The position numbers and the translations under genes are program-made. 64,000 nt of DNA from an uncultured beta proteobacterium (lineage in GTDB: Bacteria > Pseudomonadota > Gammaproteobacteria > Burkholderiales > Rhodocyclaceae): assembly GCA_903908065.1 (NCBI GenBank), contig CAIVQO010000008.1, positions 28,654 to 92,653 of the forward strand, given 5' to 3'. The stretch's first letter is position 1. Each line of letters begins with the position of its first letter. Of the stretch, positions 51,230-59,644 are shown in pieces. A model generated the notes under the pieces. It did not search any database. It had not been told where the DNA came from and saw only the letters and a program-made list of their open reading frames with translations.

Positions 51230-51999
51230 AAGCCGTGATTTTGGCAGGCGGCCTCGGAACGCGCATCTCGGAGGAAACCCACCTCAAGCCCAAGCCGATG
51301 TTGGAGATCGGCGGCCGGCCGATCCTGTGGCACATCATGAAGCTGTATTCGGCCCACGGCATCAATGACTTCGTGATCTGTTGCGGCTACAAGGGCTACA
51401 TTATCAAGGAGTACTTCGCCAACTACTTTCTGCACATGTCCGATGTCACGTTCGACATGGAGCGCAATCAAATGGAAGTGCACCAGCGCAATGTCGAGCC
51501 GTGGCGCGTGACGCTGGTGGACACGGGGGAAGACACATTGACTGGCGGGCGTCTTGCCCGGGTAGGTCCCTACCTGCAGGGCGAGAATGCCTTCTGTTTC
51601 ACCTACGGTGATGGCTTGTCCGATGTCGATATCACGGCTCTTGTCGCCTTCCATCGCGGCCATGGCCGCAAGGCGACCGTTACTGCGGTGCAACCTCCCG
51701 GTCGATATGGCGCGCTCAATATGCACCAGAGACGTGTTCTGGGATTCACTGAGAAACCAAGGGGCGATGGCGGCTCGATCAACGGTGGTTTCTTCATTCT
51801 GGCGCCCACCTGCCTTGATTACATTGAGGGCGATCAGACAAGTTGGGAGGGGGAGCCACTCATTCGTTTGGCTGCGGAGGGTGAACTCATGGCCTTTGAG
51901 CACGCCGGCTTCTGGCAACCGATGGACACCTTGCGCGACAAGACCCAACTCGAAGAGCTCTGGCAGTCCGGCCAGGCGCCATGGAAGAAGTGGCTGTGA
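51226..51999 (+). CDS. rfbF: Glucose-1-phosphate cytidylyltransferase
   Basis: [78 protein letters not shown]. Confidence 0.96.
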   Translation: MKAVILAGGLGTRISEETHLKPKPMLEIGGRPILWHIMKLYSAHGINDFVICCGYKGYIIKEYFANYFLHMSDVTFDMERNQMEVHQRNVEPWRVTLVDTGEDTLTGGRLARVGPYLQGENAFCFTYGDGLSDVDITALVAFHRGHGRKATVTAVQPPGRYGALNMHQRRVLGFTEKPRGDGGSINGGFFILAPTCLDYIEGDQTSWEGEPLIRLAAEGELMAFEHAGFWQPMDTLRDKTQLEELWQSGQAPWKKWL

Positions 52000-53060
52000 C
52001 GCCATCATTCTGGCAGGGGCGTCGGATCTTCCTCACCGGTCACACCGGATTCAAGGGTGGTTGGTTGAGCCTTTGGCTGCAAGACATGGGGGCCGAGGTT
52101 CATGGCTATGCCCTGGCACCGTCCACCACGCCGAGCCTTTTCGAGGTGGCGCGGATTGCGGACGGCATGGCGTCGAGCACTATTGCCGACATTCGGGACC
52201 CTGTCGCCTTGTCCCGCGCCATGCAACTTGCCAAGCCTGACGTCGTTTTCCATCTCGCCGCCCAGCCGCTGGTGCGTCTTTCCTATGCCGAGCCGTTTGA
52301 AACCTACGCTACGAATGTCATGGGTACCGTGAATCTCTTCGAGGCCGTGCGCGCGATGGCCAGCATACGCGCGGTTGTCAATGTCACAACCGACAAGTGC
52401 TATGAAAATCGCGAGTGGATATGGGGTTATCGTGAAAACGAACCCATGGGTGGCCACGACCCCTATTCGAGCAGCAAGGCCTGTGCGGAACTAGTCACCT
52501 CCGCCTACCAGCGCTCGTTTCTCGAAGGTGCCGGTGTGGCAGTTGCCAGCGCCAGGGCAGGCAATGTCATCGGTGGAGGTGATTGGGCGGTGGATCGCCT
52601 GGTGCCCGACATCCTGCGCGCCTTTGGGGAAGGCCGGGAGGTAATGATCCGCAACCCCGGGTCCGTCCGCCCGTGGCAGCACGTGCTTGAGCCCCTGAGC
52701 GGCTACCTCGTGCTCGCTGAGCGGTTGTACGATGCCGGCATGGCCTATGCCGAAGGCTGGAACTTCGGCCCGGACGATAGAGATGCGCGCCAGGTTGAGT
52801 GGATTGTCCGCCGCCTGGCCGACACATGGGGCGATGGTGCCGCTTGGGCAACGGACAAGGGATCCCATCCGCACGAGGCGGCTTATCTCAAGCTGGACAT
52901 CTCGAAGGCGCGAAACAGGCTCGACTGGCAGCCGCGCTGGGATTTGACGGCGGCGCTGGATCGTACCGTTGAATGGCATCGGGCATGGCTGAATGGCGGG
53001 AACATGAGTGCAGTCTGTATGCAACAGATTGCCGCCTACGCCGATTTGACCGGGCAATAG
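51981..53060 (+). CDS. rfbG: CDP-glucose 4,6-dehydratase
   Basis: [54 protein letters not shown]...[41 protein letters not shown]. Confidence 0.95.
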   Translation: MEEVAVTPSFWQGRRIFLTGHTGFKGGWLSLWLQDMGAEVHGYALAPSTTPSLFEVARIADGMASSTIADIRDPVALSRAMQLAKPDVVFHLAAQPLVRLSYAEPFETYATNVMGTVNLFEAVRAMASIRAVVNVTTDKCYENREWIWGYRENEPMGGHDPYSSSKACAELVTSAYQRSFLEGAGVAVASARAGNVIGGGDWAVDRLVPDILRAFGEGREVMIRNPGSVRPWQHVLEPLSGYLVLAERLYDAGMAYAEGWNFGPDDRDARQVEWIVRRLADTWGDGAAWATDKGSHPHEAAYLKLDISKARNRLDWQPRWDLTAALDRTVEWHRAWLNGGNMSAVCMQQIAAYADLTGQ

Positions 53061-53067
53061 ACAACCC

Positions 53068-53628
53068 ATGGTGCGTTTCGATTTCATCTCTACCCCGCTG
53101 CCCGGCTTGACGCTGGTGCAGCGCAAGCCCATTGTCGACGAGCGGGGATTCCTTGCTCGCTTCTGGTGTGCAGACGAATTTTCTGTTGTCGGCTGGACAA
53201 GGCCAATAGCCCAGATCAACCATACGCTGACGCGTCGTAGGGGCGCCGTGCGCGGCATGCACTTTCAGCATCCGCCGCACGCCGAAATCAAGCTCGTAAG
53301 CTGCTTGCGCGGGGAGATATTCGACGTTGCCATTGACCTGCGCAAGGGTTCGCCGACATTTCTCAATTGGCATGGCGCAGCTCTCTCTGCCGCCAATCAG
53401 CGCAGCCTACTCATCCCCGAAGGTTTTGCGCATGGCTTTCAGGCGCTGACGGACGATTGCGAATTGCTCTATCTGCATTCGGCGCCCTATACTCCTGCGG
53501 CCGAAGGCGCCCTGAATCCGACCGACCCGAGGCTGGCCATCGCCTGGCCGCTTGCGATCGGAGAGCTTTCCGATCGCGACCGGAATCACTCGATGCTCGG
53601 CGGCAACTACGAAGGAATCGCCCAATGA
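53068..53628 (+). CDS. dTDP-4-dehydrorhamnose 3,5-epimerase (RmlC) family protein
   Basis: LTLVQRKPIVDERGFLARFWCADEF...QINHTLTRRRGAVRGMHFQHPPHAEIKLVSCLRGEIFDVAIDLRKGSPTFLNWHGAALSAANQRSLLIPEGFAHGFQAL. Confidence 0.9.
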   Translation: MVRFDFISTPLPGLTLVQRKPIVDERGFLARFWCADEFSVVGWTRPIAQINHTLTRRRGAVRGMHFQHPPHAEIKLVSCLRGEIFDVAIDLRKGSPTFLNWHGAALSAANQRSLLIPEGFAHGFQALTDDCELLYLHSAPYTPAAEGALNPTDPRLAIAWPLAIGELSDRDRNHSMLGGNYEGIAQ

Positions 53629-54851
53629 AATGCCGTCATTGCGGCGCGGCGCTGTCGCTGCCCCTGATCGATCTCGGCAGCGCGCCGCCGTCGAATGCCT
53701 ACCTGAGCGAGGCCGCCCTCCATGCGCCGGAGACTTGGTATCCCCTGCGGGTGCTGGTCTGCACCCGCTGCTGGCTTGCGCAGACCGAGGTCTACGCCCG
53801 CGCCGATGAACTGTTCAATCCCGATTATCCATATTTTTCCTCGACTTCCACCAATTGGCTGGATCATGCTTCTCGCTACGCGCGGGCGATGACGGAGAAA
53901 TTGGCGCTTGGCCCCCGGAGCTTCGTCATCGAAGTCGCCTCCAACGATGGCTACCTGCTGAAGAACTTCGTTGCCGCCGGTATTCCTTGCCTCGGCGTCG
54001 AACCGACAGCAAGCACTGCCGTAGCCGCCGAGAAGCTTGGCGTGCCGGTTCTCCGCGAGTTTTTCGGACAAGTGCTTGGCACGAGGTTTGCCGACGAGGG
54101 ACGTCAGGCCGACCTGATTATTGGCAACAATGTGTATGCCCATGTGCCGGATATCAATGACTTCACCGCCGGCCTGAAAGCCGCTCTCAAACCCGGCGGC
54201 ACAATCACACTTGAGTTTCCGCACCTGATGCGGCTGATTGAATTTGTGCAGTTCGACACTGTGTACCACGAACACTTTTCCTATTTGTCGCTCTTTACCG
54301 TTTGCCGCATTTTCGAGCAGGCGGGCCTGCGCATCTTCGACGCCGACGAGCTGTCCACGCACGGTGGCAGCCTGCGGGTCTTCGGCTGTCATGCAAGTGA
54401 CGATCGCCCCGTTTCCGCGAATGTCGTGGCTCTGCAGGGCGAGGAACAGCGACGCGGATTGCTGACGCCGGATCCGTACAGCGAATTTCAGGCACGTGCC
54501 GATCGCGTCAAGGACGATCTTGTCGCATTCCTGATCGAGCAGAAACGCGCGGGTAAGAAACTCGCTGCCTATGGTGCGGCGGCAAAGGGTAATACGCTTC
54601 TTAACTACGCTGGTATCAGGTCTGACCTGCTGCCGTATGTTTGCGACGCCGCGGGATCAAAGCAAGGCAAATTTCTGCCCGGCAGCCACATCCCAATCTT
54701 GCCGCCGGCAATCCTCAGGGATGTCCAGCCGGACCTTGTCCTGATCCTGCCGTGGAACTTGGCGGATGAGATTCGCCAACAAAATGGTTTCATTCGAAAG
54801 TGGGGCGGGAGGTTTGTTGTCGCCGTACCCTCGCTCGGAGTTATCGATTGA
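53625..54851 (+). CDS. Zinc-binding-domain sugar C-methyltransferase (TylCIII/NovU-like)
   Basis: MKCRHCGAALSLPLIDLGSAPPSNAYLSEAALHAPETWYPLRVLVCTRCWLAQTE...FVIEVASNDGYLLKNFVAAGIPCLGVEPTAS...KKLAAYGAAAKGNTLLNYAGI. Confidence 0.9.
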   Translation: MKCRHCGAALSLPLIDLGSAPPSNAYLSEAALHAPETWYPLRVLVCTRCWLAQTEVYARADELFNPDYPYFSSTSTNWLDHASRYARAMTEKLALGPRSFVIEVASNDGYLLKNFVAAGIPCLGVEPTASTAVAAEKLGVPVLREFFGQVLGTRFADEGRQADLIIGNNVYAHVPDINDFTAGLKAALKPGGTITLEFPHLMRLIEFVQFDTVYHEHFSYLSLFTVCRIFEQAGLRIFDADELSTHGGSLRVFGCHASDDRPVSANVVALQGEEQRRGLLTPDPYSEFQARADRVKDDLVAFLIEQKRAGKKLAAYGAAAKGNTLLNYAGIRSDLLPYVCDAAGSKQGKFLPGSHIPILPPAILRDVQPDLVLILPWNLADEIRQQNGFIRKWGGRFVVAVPSLGVID

Positions 54852-54897
54852 CCGCCGTGTCGCCAGCGCCGACTTTTATGGAGCGAAGCAAGATTTG

Positions 54898-56013
54898 ATG
54901 AAATCTCGCATCCACTATACAAAACCGTCGATAACCGACCTGGAGGTCGGATATGCCACCGATGCCGCACGCCACGGTTGGGGTGATCGCTGTTACGAGT
55001 ACATCAATCGTTTCGAGGAACTGTTCAAGCAGCACTTGGGGGCCAAATACGCGATTGCCACTTCCAGTTGTACCGGGGCATTGCACATGGGGCTCGCAGC
55101 CTTGGGTGTAGGTCCGGGCGACGAGGTCATCCTGGCTGATACAAACTGGATCGCGAGTGCCGCACCGATTACTTATCTGGGTGCAAAACCAGTATTCGTC
55201 GACATTCTCCAGGGTACTTGGTGCATCGATCCTGCCTTGGTCGAGTCGGCCATTACTCCCCGGACCAAAGCCATCATTGCCGTGCACCTTTATGGCAACT
55301 TGTGCGAAATGGATAAGCTCGCGGCCATTGGCGCCAAGTGCGGCATTCCCGTGATCGAGGATGCGGCCGAAGCGATCGGTTCGATCTATCGTGGCAAACG
55401 CGCGGGAACAATCGGAAAGTTTGGTGCTTTTTCTTTCCACGGCACCAAGACGCTCACGACAGGCGAAGGAGGCATGTTCGTCACCAATGACGACGCTTTT
55501 TACGAACAAGTTCTGACTTTGAGCAACCATGGCCGTGCCAGAGGGCAAATCAAGCAATTCTGGCCGGATAGGGTGGGATTCAAGTACAAGATGTCGAATG
55601 TTCAGGCCGCCATCGGATGCGGGCAAATGGAACGCGTAGAAGAACTAATCGCGCGCAAGAGAGAGATTTTCGCCTATTACAGGAGGCACCTGGAGTGCCT
55701 GCCTGGTGTAAGCATGAATTCTGAAAGCGAAGATATGATCATTGGCGCATGGATGCCAACAGCTGTCTTCGAAACCCAAACGGGTGTTTCGCGCGAAGCA
55801 CTGCAAGCGGCATTTGCGGCGGCGGATATTGACGCCCGCGTGTTCTTCCATCCGTTGTCGAGCTTGCCGATGTTTGAAGCGCAGAGAGGCAACTTTTTTG
55901 CCTGGGATATCCCTGGCCGCGCGATCAACCTGCCAAGTTTTCATGACATGACGCAGCTGCAGCAGGCGCGCGTGGTTGACGTTTTGCAGAGTTGCTTGGA
56001 GAAGGCATCATGA
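54898..56013 (+). CDS. DegT/DnrJ/EryC1/StrS aminotransferase
   Basis: [52 protein letters not shown]...IPVIEDAAEAIGSIYRGKRAGTIGKFGAFSFHGTKTLTTGEGGMFVTNDD; PLP Lys context present. Confidence 0.92.
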   Translation: MKSRIHYTKPSITDLEVGYATDAARHGWGDRCYEYINRFEELFKQHLGAKYAIATSSCTGALHMGLAALGVGPGDEVILADTNWIASAAPITYLGAKPVFVDILQGTWCIDPALVESAITPRTKAIIAVHLYGNLCEMDKLAAIGAKCGIPVIEDAAEAIGSIYRGKRAGTIGKFGAFSFHGTKTLTTGEGGMFVTNDDAFYEQVLTLSNHGRARGQIKQFWPDRVGFKYKMSNVQAAIGCGQMERVEELIARKREIFAYYRRHLECLPGVSMNSESEDMIIGAWMPTAVFETQTGVSREALQAAFAAADIDARVFFHPLSSLPMFEAQRGNFFAWDIPGRAINLPSFHDMTQLQQARVVDVLQSCLEKAS

Positions 56014-56780
56014 TGAGTTTCGAGGAAATCAGAAATTACTGGGAAGGGCGTGCAGCTGGAGATTCCAGCGTGCAGTCGACTACGCAAGATGTTTTCTTGC
56101 GTGAAATTGAGCTCAATACGCTGAGTGATAGGATCAGAGCGTTCTCGCCTAGGCGTGTCGCCGACGTTGGCAGCGGAGATGGTCGGACAACCATCGGACT
56201 GGCCCGAAAGTTTTCAAATATCCAGTTCTTTGGATTTGACTACTCTCCATCAATGGTCGACAACTCCAGAGAGGTTCTCGCTAGCGAAGGAATCCAAAAT
56301 GCTGCTTTTGAGCAACGCGATATTTGCAATGGATTGAGCGATTCCTATGACCTCATTTACACGACCAGATGTTTGATAAATCTACCAGCATGGGCCATTC
56401 AGAAGGACGCGATACGAAATATTCACGGGGCTCTGACGCCCGGCGGAATCTACCTGATGATTGAAAACTTCCTGGAGGGTCAGGAAAACTTCAATCGAGT
56501 AAGGCGAAGCTTTGATTTGCCGGAAATTCCAATACGAGAGCACAACTATTATTTCCAGCGTCAGCGTCTTCTCGACTACGCAACCGCGATATTTGACGTT
56601 ACTGAAGAAACAAATATCAGCAGCGCATATTATTTGGTCAGCCGTATTGTGTACTCGAAAATCTGCCAGGAATCCGGCACTCACCCAGACTACTTCGACG
56701 CGCATCATCGATATGCCGCGGGACTGCCGTTTTGCGGAGAGTTTGGGCCGGTGCGACTAATTGCCTTTAGGAAGAGGTAG
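56010..56780 (+). CDS. SAM-dependent methyltransferase
   Basis: RRVADVGSGDGRTTIGLARKFSNIQFFGFDYSPSMVDNSREVLASEGIQNAAFEQRDICN; ATGATG start overlapping upstream stop. Confidence 0.85.
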   Translation: MMSFEEIRNYWEGRAAGDSSVQSTTQDVFLREIELNTLSDRIRAFSPRRVADVGSGDGRTTIGLARKFSNIQFFGFDYSPSMVDNSREVLASEGIQNAAFEQRDICNGLSDSYDLIYTTRCLINLPAWAIQKDAIRNIHGALTPGGIYLMIENFLEGQENFNRVRRSFDLPEIPIREHNYYFQRQRLLDYATAIFDVTEETNISSAYYLVSRIVYSKICQESGTHPDYFDAHHRYAAGLPFCGEFGPVRLIAFRKR

Positions 56781-56789
56781 GACCAAGTT

Positions 56790-57557
56790 ATGAATCATCA
56801 AGAACAAGTCGCATCCAGCATCAACGCGTTGGGTCTGGATGCGGACCTACAGAACGCTTCCATTTCCTGGATTCGCGATTCTGCGAGGCACAACTATTCG
56901 TACAATTTCAACTGGATGGGGCGTCCCATCATCCAGTACCCGCCAGACATCGTTGCATTGCAGGAACTCATCTGGCAGATCAAGCCCGATCTAGTAATCG
57001 AAACCGGCATTGCTCGTGGTGGTTCACTCATCTTGAGTGCTTCGATGCTTGCGCTGCTTGACATGGCAGAAGCGATAGCGGCTGGTGTGAGCATCGATCC
57101 CAAGGAATCAAGGCGCAAAGTACTCGGCATCGATATCGACATCCGTGCTCATAACCGTACGGCCATTGAAGCTCATCCAATGGCATCACGTATCCAGATG
57201 ATCCAGGGCTCCAGCGTCGCGCCAGAAGTTGTCGCGCAAGTGAAGCGTGTAGCTCAAAGTTACAAAACCATTCTTGTCTACCTTGATTCCAATCACACTC
57301 ATGAGCATGTGCTCGCAGAACTGGAAGCCTATGCCCCGCTAACCAGCGTAGACAGTTATTGCGTAGTTTTCGATACCATCATCGAAGACATGCCGAGGGA
57401 TATGTTCCAGGAACGTTTGTGGGGGCTTGGAGATAATCCCAAGACAGCAGTCTGGGAATACCTTAAGAGACATCCCGAGTTTAAGATTGACAAGACAATC
57501 CAGCACAAGCTTCTGATTACCGTTGCGCCGGATGGTTATCTGCGCCGGATTGGCTGA
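56790..57557 (+). CDS. Cephalosporin hydroxylase (CmcI) family protein, likely methyltransferase-fold
   Basis: NFNWMGRPIIQYPPDIVALQELIWQIKPDLVIETGIARGGSLILSASML...VLGIDIDIRAHNRTAIEAHPM...ILVYLDSNHTHEHVLAELEAYAPLTSVDSYCVVFDT. Confidence 0.88.
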   Translation: MNHQEQVASSINALGLDADLQNASISWIRDSARHNYSYNFNWMGRPIIQYPPDIVALQELIWQIKPDLVIETGIARGGSLILSASMLALLDMAEAIAAGVSIDPKESRRKVLGIDIDIRAHNRTAIEAHPMASRIQMIQGSSVAPEVVAQVKRVAQSYKTILVYLDSNHTHEHVLAELEAYAPLTSVDSYCVVFDTIIEDMPRDMFQERLWGLGDNPKTAVWEYLKRHPEFKIDKTIQHKLLITVAPDGYLRRIG

Positions 57558-58423
57558 TGTTTACTAAGCCTGAGCCGGGTGTGCCGAGGGTAAGCATTGG
57601 TTTCCCGATTCGCAATGGCGGCGACATGCTTGCCGCAGCCCTGCGCTCGGTGCAGAACCAGACCGAGCGAGGAATCGAGATTATTGTTTCCGACAATTGC
57701 TCGGACGACGGCAGCCGGGAACTTCTCGAAGCCGTCGCGAATAGTGATTGCCGGATTCGCTATTTTCGGCAGGATCCGGCAATTCGGGCGTACGATAACT
57801 TTCACTTCGTGCTTGCCCAGGCACGAGGTGAGTATTTCATGTGGGCAGCCCATGACGATACGCGGGACGCCGACTTTGTCGAGCGCCTGGTGGTTGCGCT
57901 CGAGGCCGATCTCAATGCGGTGCTCGCTTTCGGCGACCTGAACATCGTCACGCCGGACGATCCTGGTGGCAAGGTCATGGCGTTCCCCTTTCAGACGGCA
58001 GACCAGGGTCGGATGGGGCGCATGGCGAAGCTGTCGCGCCTGCAGTGCTATTACATCTATGGTGTGTGGCGCACCGTCGCGATCCGGCGGGTGCCCTATG
58101 CCTACTGCGCCTGGTGGCCGGATTTACCGATGATGCTCGCGGCCGCCACCATCGGGACCTTTGTCCACGTTCCCGGTACCCGCTTCAACTACTTCGAGGT
58201 CTCCAAGAACAATCTGGATCGCGTGAAGAGACAGGACTATGGAGCGAGGTTTTCCCTGCCAATAGGCGTCGCCGGGTTGGTGGCGGCAACCTATAAGGCA
58301 TGCAAAGACGCTGCTGGCGTGCCGCTCGGAATCTACGCTGCATCCCTGGTTGTCCTCAAGCAAGCGATCAATCTTCCGGGTTTCATCTACCGCCGCATAG
58401 CACGTCGATTTGTATCACACTGA
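57557..58423 (+). CDS. Glycosyltransferase family 2
   Basis: PRVSIGFPIRNGGDMLAAALRSVQNQTERGIEIIVSDNCSDDGSRELLEAVANSDCRIRYFRQDPAIRAYDNFHFVLAQARGEYFMWAAHDD. Confidence 0.88.
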   Translation: MFTKPEPGVPRVSIGFPIRNGGDMLAAALRSVQNQTERGIEIIVSDNCSDDGSRELLEAVANSDCRIRYFRQDPAIRAYDNFHFVLAQARGEYFMWAAHDDTRDADFVERLVVALEADLNAVLAFGDLNIVTPDDPGGKVMAFPFQTADQGRMGRMAKLSRLQCYYIYGVWRTVAIRRVPYAYCAWWPDLPMMLAAATIGTFVHVPGTRFNYFEVSKNNLDRVKRQDYGARFSLPIGVAGLVAATYKACKDAAGVPLGIYAASLVVLKQAINLPGFIYRRIARRFVSH

Positions 58424-58426
58424 TGC

Positions 58427-59560
58427 ATGGTTCAAGTTCTTCATGTCATCACCGGGTTGGAGCGAGGCGGCGCTGAGGCAGTATTGGCGAGCGTTGTGGC
58501 TGGTCTGGAGCGCCAGGAGTTTCAGCAATGCGTGGTTTCCTTAACCGATCGCGGAGTGCTTGCGCAACTCATTGAAGCATCAGGTGTTACGGTTCATGCC
58601 TTGGGCATGACTGGATTTTCTACCGTGCCTCGCACACTATGGCGCTTGTATCGAGTAATCGCGGGGCTCAAGCCGGCCATTGTTCAGACATGGCTTTATC
58701 ACGCGGATTTTCTTGGCCTGATTGCGGCGCGGCTTGCTGGTGGCGGCGCAGTTGCCTGGAACATTCGTGGTGCCGAAGTGGCGCCAGGAAATTTGCCGAC
58801 CTCAACACACTATCTAATATCGCTTCTCGCGCGTCTTTCACCGCAACCGGAAGCCACTGTTTTCAATTCCAATGCTGGTTTTGCCGCGCATTGCAAAATG
58901 GGCTATCGACCGCGTCGCAGTGTAGTTATCGCGAATGGTTTCGATACTCAGAGATGGCGGCCGGATGCCGATCGACGAGCGAGTATTCGTGCGGAACTAG
59001 GGCTGAATGATCGGGATTTCGCCGTCGGCATGGCTGCGCGTTTCCATCAAATGAAAAACCATCCGCACTTCTTTGCGGCCGCAGCCTTGGTCCATATGAG
59101 GAGCGAGCGGTGTAGATTTGTTCTCGCAGGATCAGGCATTGACTGGGACAATACTGCATTGGTCAGCGAAATCGAACGTCATGGCTTGGAGGACGTCGTG
59201 CTATTGCTCGGCGAGCGAGACGATATGCCTCGGGTGATGAACGGCCTCGACTGCCTGGTTTCGAGTTCCACGACAGAAGGATTTCCCAATGTGATCGGCG
59301 AAGCGATGGCTTCAGGCGTGCCATGTGTTGCGACGGATGTTGGCGATTCGGGCCTGATCGTTGGTGATACCGGTAGCATTGTCGCGGTAGCTGATGCCGG
59401 CGCCATGGCTGACGCGGTTCTTGCGTTGTCGTCGGCAACTACCGAGGATATGGCGATCAGGGTTGCGCGGTGCCGTGCCCGTATTCTGGAAAACTTCAGC
59501 TTGAACCGAATGGTGGACGACTATGTCGCGTTTTATCGGAGCTTTAGTGGCTGCGCCTGA
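58427..59560 (+). CDS. Glycosyltransferase family 4
   Basis: VLHVITGLERGGAEAVLASVVAGL...VVIANGFDTQRWRPDADRRASIRAELGLNDRDFAVGMAARFHQMKNHPHF...SSTTEGFPNVIGEAMASGVPCVATDVGDSGLIVGDTG. Confidence 0.9.
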   Translation: MVQVLHVITGLERGGAEAVLASVVAGLERQEFQQCVVSLTDRGVLAQLIEASGVTVHALGMTGFSTVPRTLWRLYRVIAGLKPAIVQTWLYHADFLGLIAARLAGGGAVAWNIRGAEVAPGNLPTSTHYLISLLARLSPQPEATVFNSNAGFAAHCKMGYRPRRSVVIANGFDTQRWRPDADRRASIRAELGLNDRDFAVGMAARFHQMKNHPHFFAAAALVHMRSERCRFVLAGSGIDWDNTALVSEIERHGLEDVVLLLGERDDMPRVMNGLDCLVSSSTTEGFPNVIGEAMASGVPCVATDVGDSGLIVGDTGSIVAVADAGAMADAVLALSSATTEDMAIRVARCRARILENFSLNRMVDDYVAFYRSFSGCA

Positions 59561-59644
59561 AGATACGAGGACGTCGCGTCGAGAGTGCGACGAGCTGAGA
59601 TGCTGGCGGCCGCCGGCATTAGTTGATGCATCGGAGCGGCGGGG

